From assembly GCA_016296045.1 (NCBI GenBank), contig JAEDKB010000031.1, positions 1-13,329 on the forward strand: a stretch of 13,329 nucleotides of DNA. Direction: 5' to 3'. Both the position numbers and the translations under genes were made by a program. Below are positions 1 to 6,007 of the stretch, in pieces. Each line of letters opens with the position of its first letter. The first letter of the stretch is position 1. Source of the stretch: Oscillospiraceae bacterium. GTDB taxonomy: Bacteria > Bacillota > Clostridia > Oscillospirales > Oscillospiraceae. Below the pieces are notes generated by a model that saw only the letters and a list, made by a program, of their open reading frames with translations, had not been told where the DNA came from and ran no database searches.

Positions 1-50
1 TGGACACTAGAACCTGAATCTAGCGAGTCTGCCAATTCCACCACTCGCGC
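1..50 (-). tRNA. tRNA-Leu (anticodon CAG), 3' part cut by window edge
   Basis: Read on the minus strand, the 5' end at position 50 begins GCGCGAGTGGTGGAATTGGC, the usual opening of a bacterial tRNA-Leu (acceptor 5' strand plus D arm). It continues into a 5-bp anticodon stem CTAGA/TCTAG enclosing the loop TTCAGGT. The anticodon CAG (positions 16-14) reads CUG leucine codons. The variable arm, T arm and acceptor 3' strand lie beyond the window start, so the gene is partial here only because of the window cut. A consensus promoter sits just upstream. Confidence 0.93.
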
Positions 51-72
51 ATATGTTGCTTAACGCTTGAAT

Positions 73-101
73 AATATATCACAAGCTTTTCCTCTTGTCA
101 A
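73..101 (-). promoter_or_regulatory. Sigma-A promoter of the tRNA-Leu gene
   Basis: On the minus strand TTGACA (101-96), a 17-base spacer and TATATT (78-73) match the housekeeping promoter consensus. The predicted transcript start near 66 leaves a leader of about 16 bases before the mature tRNA 5' end at 50, a typical distance for a tRNA gene. The near-perfect -35 and -10 suit a strongly expressed stable RNA. Confidence 0.85.
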
Positions 102-196
102 TCATTTTTTCCACTTTTACATACGTTTTTCTTCGAAAAAGACTTTTCCCTCAAAAGGCGGAATTCCCGGCGTGTTAAAAAAGCTTTCATAACGCA

Positions 197-231
197 GGGA
201 TTCTTGATGAAACGGCTTCATCAAGAATCCC
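197..231 (-). terminator. Perfect 15-bp hairpin downstream of citrate synthase
   Basis: Arms 197-211 and 217-231 are exact reverse complements (15 bp) around a 5-base loop. The hairpin starts 26 bases past the citrate synthase stop codon. There is no immediate U-tract on either strand; the nearest T-run on the minus strand is about 15 bases further on (around 182-177). It may be a terminator with a distant T-run or an mRNA 3'-end stabilising stem. The hairpin is certain; the terminator role is not. Confidence 0.6.
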
Positions 232-256
232 ATGGCTGCGCATATAAAAATCAGGT

Positions 257-1627
257 TTAACGTTCGGACATCGGGACATAATCCTTATGACGGATCAGGG
301 GCTTATAGGCAGGACGGTAAATTCTGCCGCCTGTCAGAACCTCTTCCATCCGATGCGCGCACCAGCCGGTAACTCGGGCTACCGCAAACAGCGGCGTAAA
401 CAGATCTGCCGGAATCCCCAGCATCTGATAGATCAAGCCGGAGTACATATCCACATTCGCGCACATGATTTTCTCTTTTCCGGTGACTTCCGCAAACGCA
501 ACCGGAGTAACCCGCTCAACCGTTTCCATCAGATTCAGCTCGTTGAGCATTCCTTTTTCTTCCGCCAGTTTCCGTGCTCCGTCCTTCAAAATGACGGCAC
601 GCGGATCAGACAGCGTATAGACCGCATGACCCATTCCGTATACCAAGCCGGTATGATCGCTGACCTCGCCTTTGAGAATTCGTTTGACATAGGCAGCGAC
701 TTCTTCTTCATCCGACCAGTCGCGGACGTTGTTCTTGATCTCTTCAAACTGACGCAGAACCGCACGGTTTGCGCCGCCGTGCTTCGGTCCTTTCAGAGAG
801 CCGACCGCTGCGGCGATGGCTGAGTAGGTATCCGTTCCGGTGGAGGCAACACATCGGCAGGAGAAGGTAGAGTTATTGCCGCCGCCGTGCTCTGCATGGC
901 AGACCAGGCACAGATCCAGCACTCTCGCTTCTTCAAGGGTATATTGCTTATCCGGTCGGATCATCCGCAGGATGTTCTCTGCCGCAGAAAGCTCCGGCAC
1001 CGGACGGTGCAGATACAGGCTGTCATTTTCAAAATAATGGCGCTTGACAACATATGCATAGGCTGCAATCACCGGAAAACGTGCAATCAGCTCGATGGAC
1101 TGACGCATCATGTTCTCAACACTCAAATCGTCCGGATTCGGATCGTTGGAATACAGTGCCAGCACACTTCGGCCAAGCTTGTTCATAATATCGTGGCTCG
1201 GATTCTTCAGGATCATATCCTCCGTGAAGTTTTCCGGCAGCGAGGTGCTTTCATCTAAAAGCGAACGGAACATATGATAGCGGTTCTGATCGGGCAGATG
1301 TCCGAACAGAAGCAAATAGGCAACCTCGGTAAAGCCGAAGCGCTTCTCTCTGACATAGGCGTTGACCAAATCGGTCAGCTCATAGCCGCGATAGATCAAT
1401 CGGCCTTCCATCGGCTCGCGCTCACCGTCAACAACATGGTAGCCGAGAACATTGCCGATCTTGGTGCAGCCGACCATAACGCCGGTTCCGTCATCGTTAC
1501 GCAGACCGCGCTTAATGCTGCTGTTGCTTCGGGCTTCCTCTGTCAAGCTGTTATGAATCTTGTAATCTGCGCATAGATTGTGAATGCATTCATCAAAGGA
1601 TGCGGACGGTATTACCAGCTCAGACAT
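257..1627 (-). CDS. Citrate synthase (citrate/2-methylcitrate synthase family)
   Basis: Condenses oxaloacetate with acetyl-CoA to give citrate. In anaerobic Clostridia this usually feeds the oxidative branch leading to 2-oxoglutarate and glutamate. The 456-residue protein carries all three catalytic positions of the family: His247 in HAEHGGGNNS (244-253), His334 in GMGHAVYTLSDPRA (331-344) and Asp393 in NVDMYSGLIY (391-400). PKHGGANRAV (281-290) and DPR (341-343) also match. The length and the roughly 50-residue N-terminal extension before MVGCTKIG fit the longer clostridial forms rather than the ~370-residue CitZ type. The start at 1627 has GAGGTGA just upstream and a consensus promoter behind that. 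No aconitase or isocitrate dehydrogenase gene lies beside it. Sequence alone does not separate it from 2-methylcitrate synthase, but no prp genes are nearby, so citrate synthase is favoured. Confidence 0.93.
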   Translation of the reverse strand: MSELVIPSASFDECIHNLCADYKIHNSLTEEARSNSSIKRGLRNDDGTGVMVGCTKIGNVLGYHVVDGEREPMEGRLIYRGYELTDLVNAYVREKRFGFTEVAYLLLFGHLPDQNRYHMFRSLLDESTSLPENFTEDMILKNPSHDIMNKLGRSVLALYSNDPNPDDLSVENMMRQSIELIARFPVIAAYAYVVKRHYFENDSLYLHRPVPELSAAENILRMIRPDKQYTLEEARVLDLCLVCHAEHGGGNNSTFSCRCVASTGTDTYSAIAAAVGSLKGPKHGGANRAVLRQFEEIKNNVRDWSDEEEVAAYVKRILKGEVSDHTGLVYGMGHAVYTLSDPRAVILKDGARKLAEEKGMLNELNLMETVERVTPVAFAEVTGKEKIMCANVDMYSGLIYQMLGIPADLFTPLFAVARVTGWCAHRMEEVLTGGRIYRPAYKPLIRHKDYVPMSER

Positions 1628-1654
1628 AAGATCACCTCAAAAAAATTTGAATTT

Positions 1655-1683
1655 ATTATACCAAAGACTTTTTACTTCGTCAA
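1655..1683 (-). promoter_or_regulatory. Sigma-A promoter of citrate synthase
   Basis: On the minus strand TTGACG (1683-1678), a 17-base spacer and TATAAT (1660-1655) form a near-consensus promoter. The expected start near 1648 gives a short leader of about 20 bases that contains the GAGGTGA ribosome site before the ATG at 1627. The promoter lies in the 85-base region shared with the divergent spoIID gene. Confidence 0.85.
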
Positions 1684-1712
1684 GAAAAACTGTCGGACAG
1701 GGAGTATTACCT

Positions 1713-2723
1713 ATGAAACACTTACTGATTATCATTCTTTGCGTTGCACTGCTGTGCTCCGTGCCTTTTATTCTGCCGCACAGACAAGCCGAGGTCACAC
1801 CCTCAGCTTCTCCGTCGGAAACGGCCGCGCAAGAGCCTCCTTCCGAAGGCTCAAGCGCTTCGTTTGACCGGTTGACAACGCTGCGCGTACTGCAAGGAGA
1901 CAGCGTAACGGAGATGACGCTTCATGACTATCTGATCGGCGTTCTGCTGGCGGAAATGCCTGCCGATTTTCCGGAAGAAGCGCTCAAAGCACAGGCGGTT
2001 GCTGCGCGTACCTTTGCGCTGCGAAGAACAGAGGTCGGAAAGCATCCAACGGCAGATGTCTGCACAAACAGCGCCTGCTGTCAAGGCTGGCTCTCCGACG
2101 GCAGCGGCGAAACGCCGGAACGTCTGGAGAGTGCAGTTGACGCAACGGACGGTCTGGTGGTGACCTATTGCGACGCACTGATCGACGCGACCTTTTTTTC
2201 CTGCTCCGACGGAAAAACGGAGTCCGCCGCCGCTGTCTGGGGAAGCGATATTCCGTATCTGCAATCGGTAGACAGCCCCGGAGAAGAAAGTGCGCCTCCT
2301 TACTCCCGGACAGTCACCTTAGAGGCGAATTATTTTGCCGAAACGCTGGAAACAGCCTATCCGCAAATCAATCTTTCCGGAACACCCGACAGTTGGTTCG
2401 GCGCGGAAATCAGAACAAACGGCGGCGGAATCGATACCGTTTTTATCGGCGGCACTCCCGTTTCGGGTGTCTCATTGCGCAGTCTGTTTTCTCTGCGGTC
2501 AACGGATATCGTCTTTCATCCGTCTGACACGGAAATTGAAATCACAACCTATGGTTTCGGTCACCGCGTCGGAATGAGCCAGTACGGCGCAAAGGCGATG
2601 GCGGAAAACGGCAGTCTTTTCCCTGATATTCTGACGCATTATTACACAGATACGGTCATAAAAAAACTGCTCTGTCAGCCGGACAGAGCAGTTTCTGTTT
2701 TTCACACTTATGCTGCGGTATAG
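1713..2723 (+). CDS. spoIID: Stage II sporulation protein D (SpoIID/LytB family)
   Basis: A membrane-anchored peptidoglycan lytic transglycosylase that, with SpoIIP and SpoIIM, drives engulfment of the forespore. The start at 1713 is chosen over an in-frame upstream ATG at 1584 because it follows ACAGGGAG and gives a proper N-terminal membrane anchor (residues 3-19). The protein is 336 residues. Family landmarks are LHDYLIGVLLAEMP with the presumed catalytic Glu81, LKAQAVAARTFALRR, an H111-x5-C117-x5-C123 pattern like the zinc-site segment of clostridial SpoIID, and the hallmark C-terminal YGFGHRVGMSQYGAKAMAENG. After HYYTDTVI (309-316), where homologues usually end, about 20 extra residues are encoded inside a terminator hairpin. 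The stop at 2721-2723 overlaps the 3' end of secG. No sigma-E promoter could be recognised upstream. A SpoIID/LytB paralogue cannot be excluded. Confidence 0.88.
   Translation: MKHLLIIILCVALLCSVPFILPHRQAEVTPSASPSETAAQEPPSEGSSASFDRLTTLRVLQGDSVTEMTLHDYLIGVLLAEMPADFPEEALKAQAVAARTFALRRTEVGKHPTADVCTNSACCQGWLSDGSGETPERLESAVDATDGLVVTYCDALIDATFFSCSDGKTESAAAVWGSDIPYLQSVDSPGEESAPPYSRTVTLEANYFAETLETAYPQINLSGTPDSWFGAEIRTNGGGIDTVFIGGTPVSGVSLRSLFSLRSTDIVFHPSDTEIEITTYGFGHRVGMSQYGAKAMAENGSLFPDILTHYYTDTVIKKLLCQPDRAVSVFHTYAAV
2664..2694. terminator. Bidirectional intrinsic terminator between secG and spoIID, inside the spoIID 3' end
   Basis: Perfect 13-bp arms 2664-2676 and 2682-2694 enclose a 5-base loop. 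On the minus strand it lies 14 bases past the secG stop and runs straight into a T-run of about 7 (complement of 2660-2666), a textbook terminator for secG. On the plus strand it is followed by CTGTTTTT, a weaker but plausible U-tract, and would act on spoIID. It sits upstream of the annotated spoIID stop codon, so the two uses conflict. Confidence 0.82.
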
Positions 2724-3169
2724 AGCAGAGAAACAATCAGGGTCAGCAGAACGAATGCAGCCGCGATCCACTTTGTGATACGACCCAGCTTGGCATCCAG
2801 CGTTGCCGACTTGCTCTTGCCGAAGTAGTTGCCGGAGTTGCCGGTCAGGGCGCCCAGTCCACCTTCCTTGCTGGACTGAAGCATAATCGTAGCCGTCAGA
2901 ACTACACAGGAGAGAATCTGCATAACCAGAAGAATGATTCTCAGAGCGCCGGGGCCTTCGGATTCTTCCGCGGGAGCAGCTTCGCTTTCTGCAGCAGCAG
3001 AAGTCTCTTCGACAGCGGCTGTCGTTTCTTCTGCGGCAGCGGTGGTCTCTTCAACGGCAGTGGTGGTTTCTTCAACAGCAGCCGTGGTTTCGTCTGCCGC
3101 GGAAACAGCAGCGACACACATACAGGCAACCATGCAGGCAATCAGCAAAAATGCAATCAATCTCTTCAT
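2708..3169 (-). CDS. secG: Preprotein translocase subunit SecG with signal peptide and acidic repeat extension
   Basis: SecG is the small two-helix subunit that helps SecYEG-SecA move proteins across the membrane. The C-terminal half (residues 76-153) is an ordinary SecG: helix 1 at about 77-97, LQSSKEGGLGALTG (97-110), the conserved NYFGKSKS loop and helix 2 at about 132-150. The start at 3169 is set by a strong GGAGG 5-6 bases upstream; the frame is open further up but without a comparable site. What precedes the core is unusual. Residues 1-24 read as a signal peptide (Lys2, Arg3, hydrophobic core, VSA cleavage motif). They are followed by five heptads of the ETTAAVE type (27-61) and an acidic Pro/Ala/Glu linker. 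The total of 153 residues is about twice the typical SecG length. SecG normally has both ends outside, so an exported N-terminal segment fits the known topology. It has its own promoter. Confidence 0.9.
   Translation of the reverse strand: MKRLIAFLLIACMVACMCVAAVSAADETTAAVEETTTAVEETTAAAEETTAAVEETSAAAESEAAPAEESEGPGALRIILLVMQILSCVVLTATIMLQSSKEGGLGALTGNSGNYFGKSKSATLDAKLGRITKWIAAAFVLLTLIVSLLYTAA
2987..3091 (-). repeat. Five tandem 21-base units encoding ETTAAVE-type heptads
   Basis: Residues 27-61 of SecG fall into five successive 7-residue units: ETTAAVE, ETTTAVE, ETTAAAE, ETTAAVE and ETSAAAE. At DNA level these are 21-base units with small differences. There are two Glu per junction and no basic residue, so the segment is strongly acidic. 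Such repeats can expand or contract by slippage without breaking the frame. Confidence 0.85.
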
Positions 3170-3280
3170 ATTTTCCTCCAATGATGTACGCGAAGCAAAA
3201 CCTCGCAGTAAAACCGCACTTACGGCAGGCGGTACGCCGGGATTAAGTTCTTCCGAACGGATTTTCACACAGTACTGATG

Positions 3281-3309
3281 ATAATACCACAGAAAATGGA
3301 TTATTTCAA
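3281..3309 (-). promoter_or_regulatory. Sigma-A promoter and leader of secG
   Basis: On the minus strand TTGAAA (3309-3304), a 17-base spacer and TATTAT (3286-3281) give a good housekeeping promoter. The expected start near 3274 leaves a leader of about 105 bases before the secG ATG at 3169. The leader can form a short stem at 3206-3190 (GCGAGG/CTTCGC with one G-U pair) that leaves the ribosome site free. The promoter begins about 20 bases past the prfB stop, with no terminator between, so read-through from prfB is also possible. Confidence 0.78.
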
Positions 3310-3331
3310 GCACTTTTTTCAAAAAAGGGAA

Positions 3332-4453
3332 TTATTTTGTCGCCCAATTTCCCGTTGCTGCACAGGTCAGGTAGGCATTGATAAATCCGTCAATGTTTCC
3401 GTCCATAACGGAGTTGATATTTGTCACTTCAAAGCCGGTACGGGTGTCCTTTGCCAGCGTATAGGGCATAAACACATAAGAGCGGATCTGGCTGCCCCAT
3501 TCGATCTTCTGCTGGACACCCTTGATATCCGAAATCTTGTCCAGATGCTCGCGTTCCTTAATCTCTATCAGCTTTGAACGCAGCATACGCATACAGGTCT
3601 CACGGTTTTGGAACTGGTCGCGCTGCGTCTGGCAGGAGACAACGATTCCGGTCGGTTTATGAATCAGGCGGACTGCCGAGGAGGTCTTGTTGATATGCTG
3701 TCCGCCCGCTCCGGAGGAGCGATAGACCTGCATTTCAATATCCTCCTGACGAATCTCAACCTCTACGTCGTCCGTAATCTCAGGAATGACCTCAACTGCG
3801 GAAAAAGAGGTGTGCCGACGGCCTGCCGCATCAAACGGAGAGATACGAACCAGACGGTGCACGCCGTTTTCGCCCTTGAGAAAACCGTAGGCGTTTGCTC
3901 CTTCGATCATGATATCCGCAGATTTCAAGCCGGCTTCGTCGCCGTCGAGATAATCGAGAATTTTATAGGTGTAGCCATGTGCCTCCGCCCAGCGTGTATA
4001 CATACGGTAGAGCATATAGCACCAATCCTGCGCCTCGGTTCCGCCGGCACCGGCATGGAAGGACAAGAGGGCGTTATTAGAATCGTATTCTCCGGTCAGC
4101 AGCGTCTCCAGACGTGCGCTTTCCATATCGCTTTCCAGCTTCGCATAGCCGTCGGTCAGCTCTTGCAGCATGGAATCGTCGTTCTCCTCCAGCGCCATTT
4201 CACAAATCGTCATCAGATCGTCCCATGTCGATTTCATGGCGTTGAGCTTGTCACGCTTTCCCTCCAGCGTCTTGGTGCGCATGACGGCCTTCTGCGATCT
4301 GGCCGGATCATCCCAAAAGCCCGGTGCTTCCGCCATCGCATGAAGGCGCTCCAGCTCGTCCAGCAGGCTCTGCGGCAAAAACGCCGCCTCAAGTTCGTCC
4401 AGCTTTGGCCGGAGATCGTTTAATTTTACCTTATATTCTTCAAACTCAATCAT
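3332..4453 (-). CDS. prfB: Peptide chain release factor 2 (RF2), no programmed frameshift
   Basis: RF2 recognises UAA and UGA stop codons in the ribosomal A site and triggers release of the finished protein. The 373-residue sequence has the N-terminal helical domain, the SPF stop-codon recognition tripeptide (205-207, in RISPFDAAGRR), the catalytic GGQ (250-252, in SSGAGGQHINK) and the usual C-terminal domain. The SPF motif separates it from RF1 (PxT) and the length from ArfB-type factors. Many bacterial prfB genes need a +1 frameshift at an in-frame UGA near codon 26. Here that place (Phe25-Leu26, TTT TTG) is plain sense and the frame is open from ATG to stop. The start at 4453 has GGAG nine bases upstream and a strong promoter. 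The gene is followed closely by the secG promoter. Confidence 0.96.
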   Translation of the reverse strand: MIEFEEYKVKLNDLRPKLDELEAAFLPQSLLDELERLHAMAEAPGFWDDPARSQKAVMRTKTLEGKRDKLNAMKSTWDDLMTICEMALEENDDSMLQELTDGYAKLESDMESARLETLLTGEYDSNNALLSFHAGAGGTEAQDWCYMLYRMYTRWAEAHGYTYKILDYLDGDEAGLKSADIMIEGANAYGFLKGENGVHRLVRISPFDAAGRRHTSFSAVEVIPEITDDVEVEIRQEDIEMQVYRSSGAGGQHINKTSSAVRLIHKPTGIVVSCQTQRDQFQNRETCMRMLRSKLIEIKEREHLDKISDIKGVQQKIEWGSQIRSYVFMPYTLAKDTRTGFEVTNINSVMDGNIDGFINAYLTCAATGNWATK

Positions 4454-4467
4454 ATTTGATTACTCCA

Positions 4468-4487
4468 GTACAAAATTTTCCTTGTAC
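4468..4487. promoter_or_regulatory. Short inverted repeat at the prfB transcription start
   Basis: GTACAA (4468-4473) and TTGTAC (4482-4487) are exact inverted arms 8 bases apart. They lie directly downstream of the prfB -10 box and over its expected start. The spacing would suit an operator for a dimeric regulator, but a six-base dyad in AT-rich DNA can arise by chance. Confidence 0.3.
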
Positions 4488-4516
4488 AGTATAACCGAAT
4501 TGCGCCGTTCTGTAAA
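4488..4516 (-). promoter_or_regulatory. Sigma-A promoter of prfB
   Basis: On the minus strand TTTACA (4516-4511), a 17-base spacer and TATACT (4493-4488) are close to consensus. The predicted start near 4481 gives a leader of about 28 bases carrying the GGAG ribosome site before the ATG at 4453. Confidence 0.8.
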
Positions 4517-4590
4517 GGGTATTTTTCCGAAATCATTTCTTAATGTATAAGCAAAACCGCAGGCATTTTCAGCGGACACTCTGAATGGCC

Positions 4591-4619
4591 TTGACTTGCA
4601 TGATTTCCTGTGCTAAAAA
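4591..4619 (+). promoter_or_regulatory. Probable promoter of the deoxyribosyltransferase gene
   Basis: TTGACT (4591-4596), a 17-base spacer and TAAAAA (4614-4619) form a fair promoter with a strong -35 and a weaker -10. The expected start near 4626 is about 33 bases before the ATG at 4659. An AAAAGGAAG ribosome site lies in that leader. Confidence 0.55.
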
Positions 4620-4658
4620 AGAATTGTCACATCTTATTATTTAAAAAGGAAGATTGTC

Positions 4659-5258
4659 ATGAAGTATTATCTTGGAAATAACACCGATCCGCTGTTTGCG
4701 GTTTATGTCAAAAACGGCACCTGCTATCCCGTATTTGCGGAAAAATACGGAACGGACGGGTTCCCGTTCCGTCCGGAAATGGAGGAAATCAAGGACCCCG
4801 AAACCATCGCAGCACTCGACAAATATATGAATCCGTACGAAGACGGCAAGACAGCGGTTTATATGGCGGGGCCGCTTTTCAACGAAGGCGACCGCTATAC
4901 CAATCAGATCAATTCCGACCGTCTGCGTGAACTGGGATACACCACCTTCCTTCCGCAGGAGATCGTCATAACAAACAAAAGCTCCGTTCTTGTGAAGGCA
5001 GCGTGCTTCTATATGGATCTGAAGGCCATTCGTCTGTCCGACTGTCTGGTGGTCAACTGCAACGGCATTGACATTGATTCCGGTACCGCGGCAGAGATCG
5101 GTCTGGGCTACGGTTTGGGTAAAAAGCTGGTGCTTTACAAGAGCGATGTTCGGAACTACTATAACGAAACCTTCCGTTTGAACAATTTTGTCAGCGGTCT
5201 GGTCGATCACCGCGTCTACAGCACAATCGACGAGGTCATTGCCGCAATGCAGGCATGA
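4659..5258 (+). CDS. Nucleoside 2-deoxyribosyltransferase family protein
   Basis: Members of this family cleave or exchange the N-glycosidic bond of (deoxy)ribonucleosides or nucleotides through a covalent Glu-sugar intermediate, mostly in nucleotide salvage. The family domain covers about residues 65-190: AVYMAGPLFNEGDR (66-79), LRELGYTTFLPQE (89-101), DLKAIRLSDCLVVNCNG (120-136), IDIDSGTAAEIGLGYGLGKK (137-156) and an NNFVSGLVD segment (175-183). Asp140 and Glu146 keep the six-residue spacing of the catalytic Asp and nucleophilic Glu of lactobacillar enzymes. Residues 1-60 are an N-terminal extension I do not recognise. The start follows AAAAGGAAG. The gene stands alone, divergent from prfB, and ends before a shared hairpin terminator. 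Substrate (nucleoside, nucleoside monophosphate or a modified base) cannot be told from sequence. Confidence 0.8.
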   Translation: MKYYLGNNTDPLFAVYVKNGTCYPVFAEKYGTDGFPFRPEMEEIKDPETIAALDKYMNPYEDGKTAVYMAGPLFNEGDRYTNQINSDRLRELGYTTFLPQEIVITNKSSVLVKAACFYMDLKAIRLSDCLVVNCNGIDIDSGTAAEIGLGYGLGKKLVLYKSDVRNYYNETFRLNNFVSGLVDHRVYSTIDEVIAAMQA

Positions 5259-5341
5259 TACGCAGCCGAAAATGGGAAGCTCGTTCTGCCCGTCAAAGAA
5301 TGGTTCTTTTAAACGCTCGGTATGATTTTGCAAACAATATC

Positions 5342-5373
5342 AATGGCTGCCGCGAAAATCCGCGGCAGCCATT
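5342..5373. terminator. Bidirectional hairpin terminator
   Basis: Perfect 13-bp GC-rich arms 5342-5354 and 5361-5373 surround a 6-base loop. The plus-strand side runs into TTAATTA, ending the deoxyribosyltransferase transcript. On the minus strand the hairpin lies 4 bases past the stop of the zinc-ribbon membrane protein gene, closing that operon, though the T-tract on that side is poor. Confidence 0.78.
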
Positions 5374-5377
5374 TTAA

Positions 5378-5995
5378 TTAACCGATATAAACAACGTACC
5401 AAGCATTGTTGATTTCACTGAGCGCAACATTTGCAACCCTGGTAGAGGATTCTCCGCTCTGTGTCGTTACCGTATACTCCACCTCTACCATATGGGCATT
5501 GGTAAAGTTTCCCTTTGCGCCGAGGTAGGAATACAGCTCACGAAGATCGTCCATTTCAGATTCCGTGCATTTTTCGGAGCTGATTGCTTCCGCCTGACAT
5601 TCTTTGATTGTTTTGGACATCTGCACGTTCATCTGCAAATATTGGTACAGGCTTGTTTCCGTTACCTGCTCCAATGTTTCCTGATCGCTCATCAAATATG
5701 CAATCACAAATTTCTCGGCGACATCCTCGCAGTCGTCCGCGCCGGAGGAACACGCAAGAATCACAATCAGCAGCACAAGTGCCAAAACCACCGCTCCGGC
5801 AATGATCCATGGGCGTTTACTCTTTTTCGGCGGAATCGGCTGACCGCAATAGCCCACCTCAGGCTGCTGCGCAGCCGGCTTTTTCGGCGCTGCAGCCGGT
5901 CTTTGGACGGGTCTTTCCTCCTCGATCGGCGCGCCGCAGCCGACGCAGAAACGGGTCGCGTTGATATTTTCAGTTCCACAGTGTTTGCAAACCAT
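5378..5995 (-). CDS. Zinc-ribbon, single-pass membrane protein with extracellular domain
   Basis: I do not recognise a named family. The 205 residues run as follows. An N-terminal zinc ribbon has C3-x2-C6 and C17-x2-C20. A Pro/Ala/Lys-rich linker (28-62) includes GYCGQPIPPKK, which looks like a remnant of a second ribbon reduced to one cysteine. One membrane helix spans about 63-82. A 120-residue outer domain of alpha plus beta character starts CEDVAEKFVIAYLMSD and ends with beta-strand-like VEVEYTVTTQSG...NAWYVVYIG, reminiscent of NTF2-like/DUF4878 outer domains. It is the last gene of the polysaccharide operon. The stop of the upstream ligase gene overlaps its AAGGAG ribosome site, with a gap of only 12 bases, so the two are probably translationally coupled. 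A role in envelope sensing or polysaccharide assembly is inferred from context only. Confidence 0.75.
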   Translation of the reverse strand: MVCKHCGTENINATRFCVGCGAPIEEERPVQRPAAAPKKPAAQQPEVGYCGQPIPPKKSKRPWIIAGAVVLALVLLIVILACSSGADDCEDVAEKFVIAYLMSDQETLEQVTETSLYQYLQMNVQMSKTIKECQAEAISSEKCTESEMDDLRELYSYLGAKGNFTNAHMVEVEYTVTTQSGESSTRVANVALSEINNAWYVVYIG

Positions 5996-6007
5996 CCGTT
6001 TTTCTCC

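Noticed and set aside
1584..1712. Upstream in-frame extension of SpoIID from an ATG at 1584
   Set aside because: It overlaps the citrate synthase start and its promoter, has no ribosome site, and would bury the membrane anchor behind 43 unrelated residues.
1628..1712. Sigma-E promoter for spoIID
   Set aside because: No CATA-type -10 with a matching -35 at suitable spacing could be seen. The region is occupied by the divergent citrate synthase promoter. A TTGAAT around 1648 has no good -10 partner.
3170..3322. Longer SecG reading frame starting at 3322
   Set aside because: It would begin upstream of the transcript start predicted from the TTGAAA-TATTAT promoter, and it lacks the strong GGAGG found before 3169.
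3310..3327. A/T palindrome CTTTTTTCAAAAAAG after prfB as a terminator
   Set aside because: The arms are only A/T and the loop would be about one to three bases, so it is not a stable hairpin. It overlaps the secG promoter region instead.
4641..5333. A 230-codon minus-strand open frame over the deoxyribosyltransferase gene
   Set aside because: The plus-strand frame matches a known family with catalytic residues, promoter and ribosome site. The minus frame shows no recognisable domain and runs across the intergenic region.
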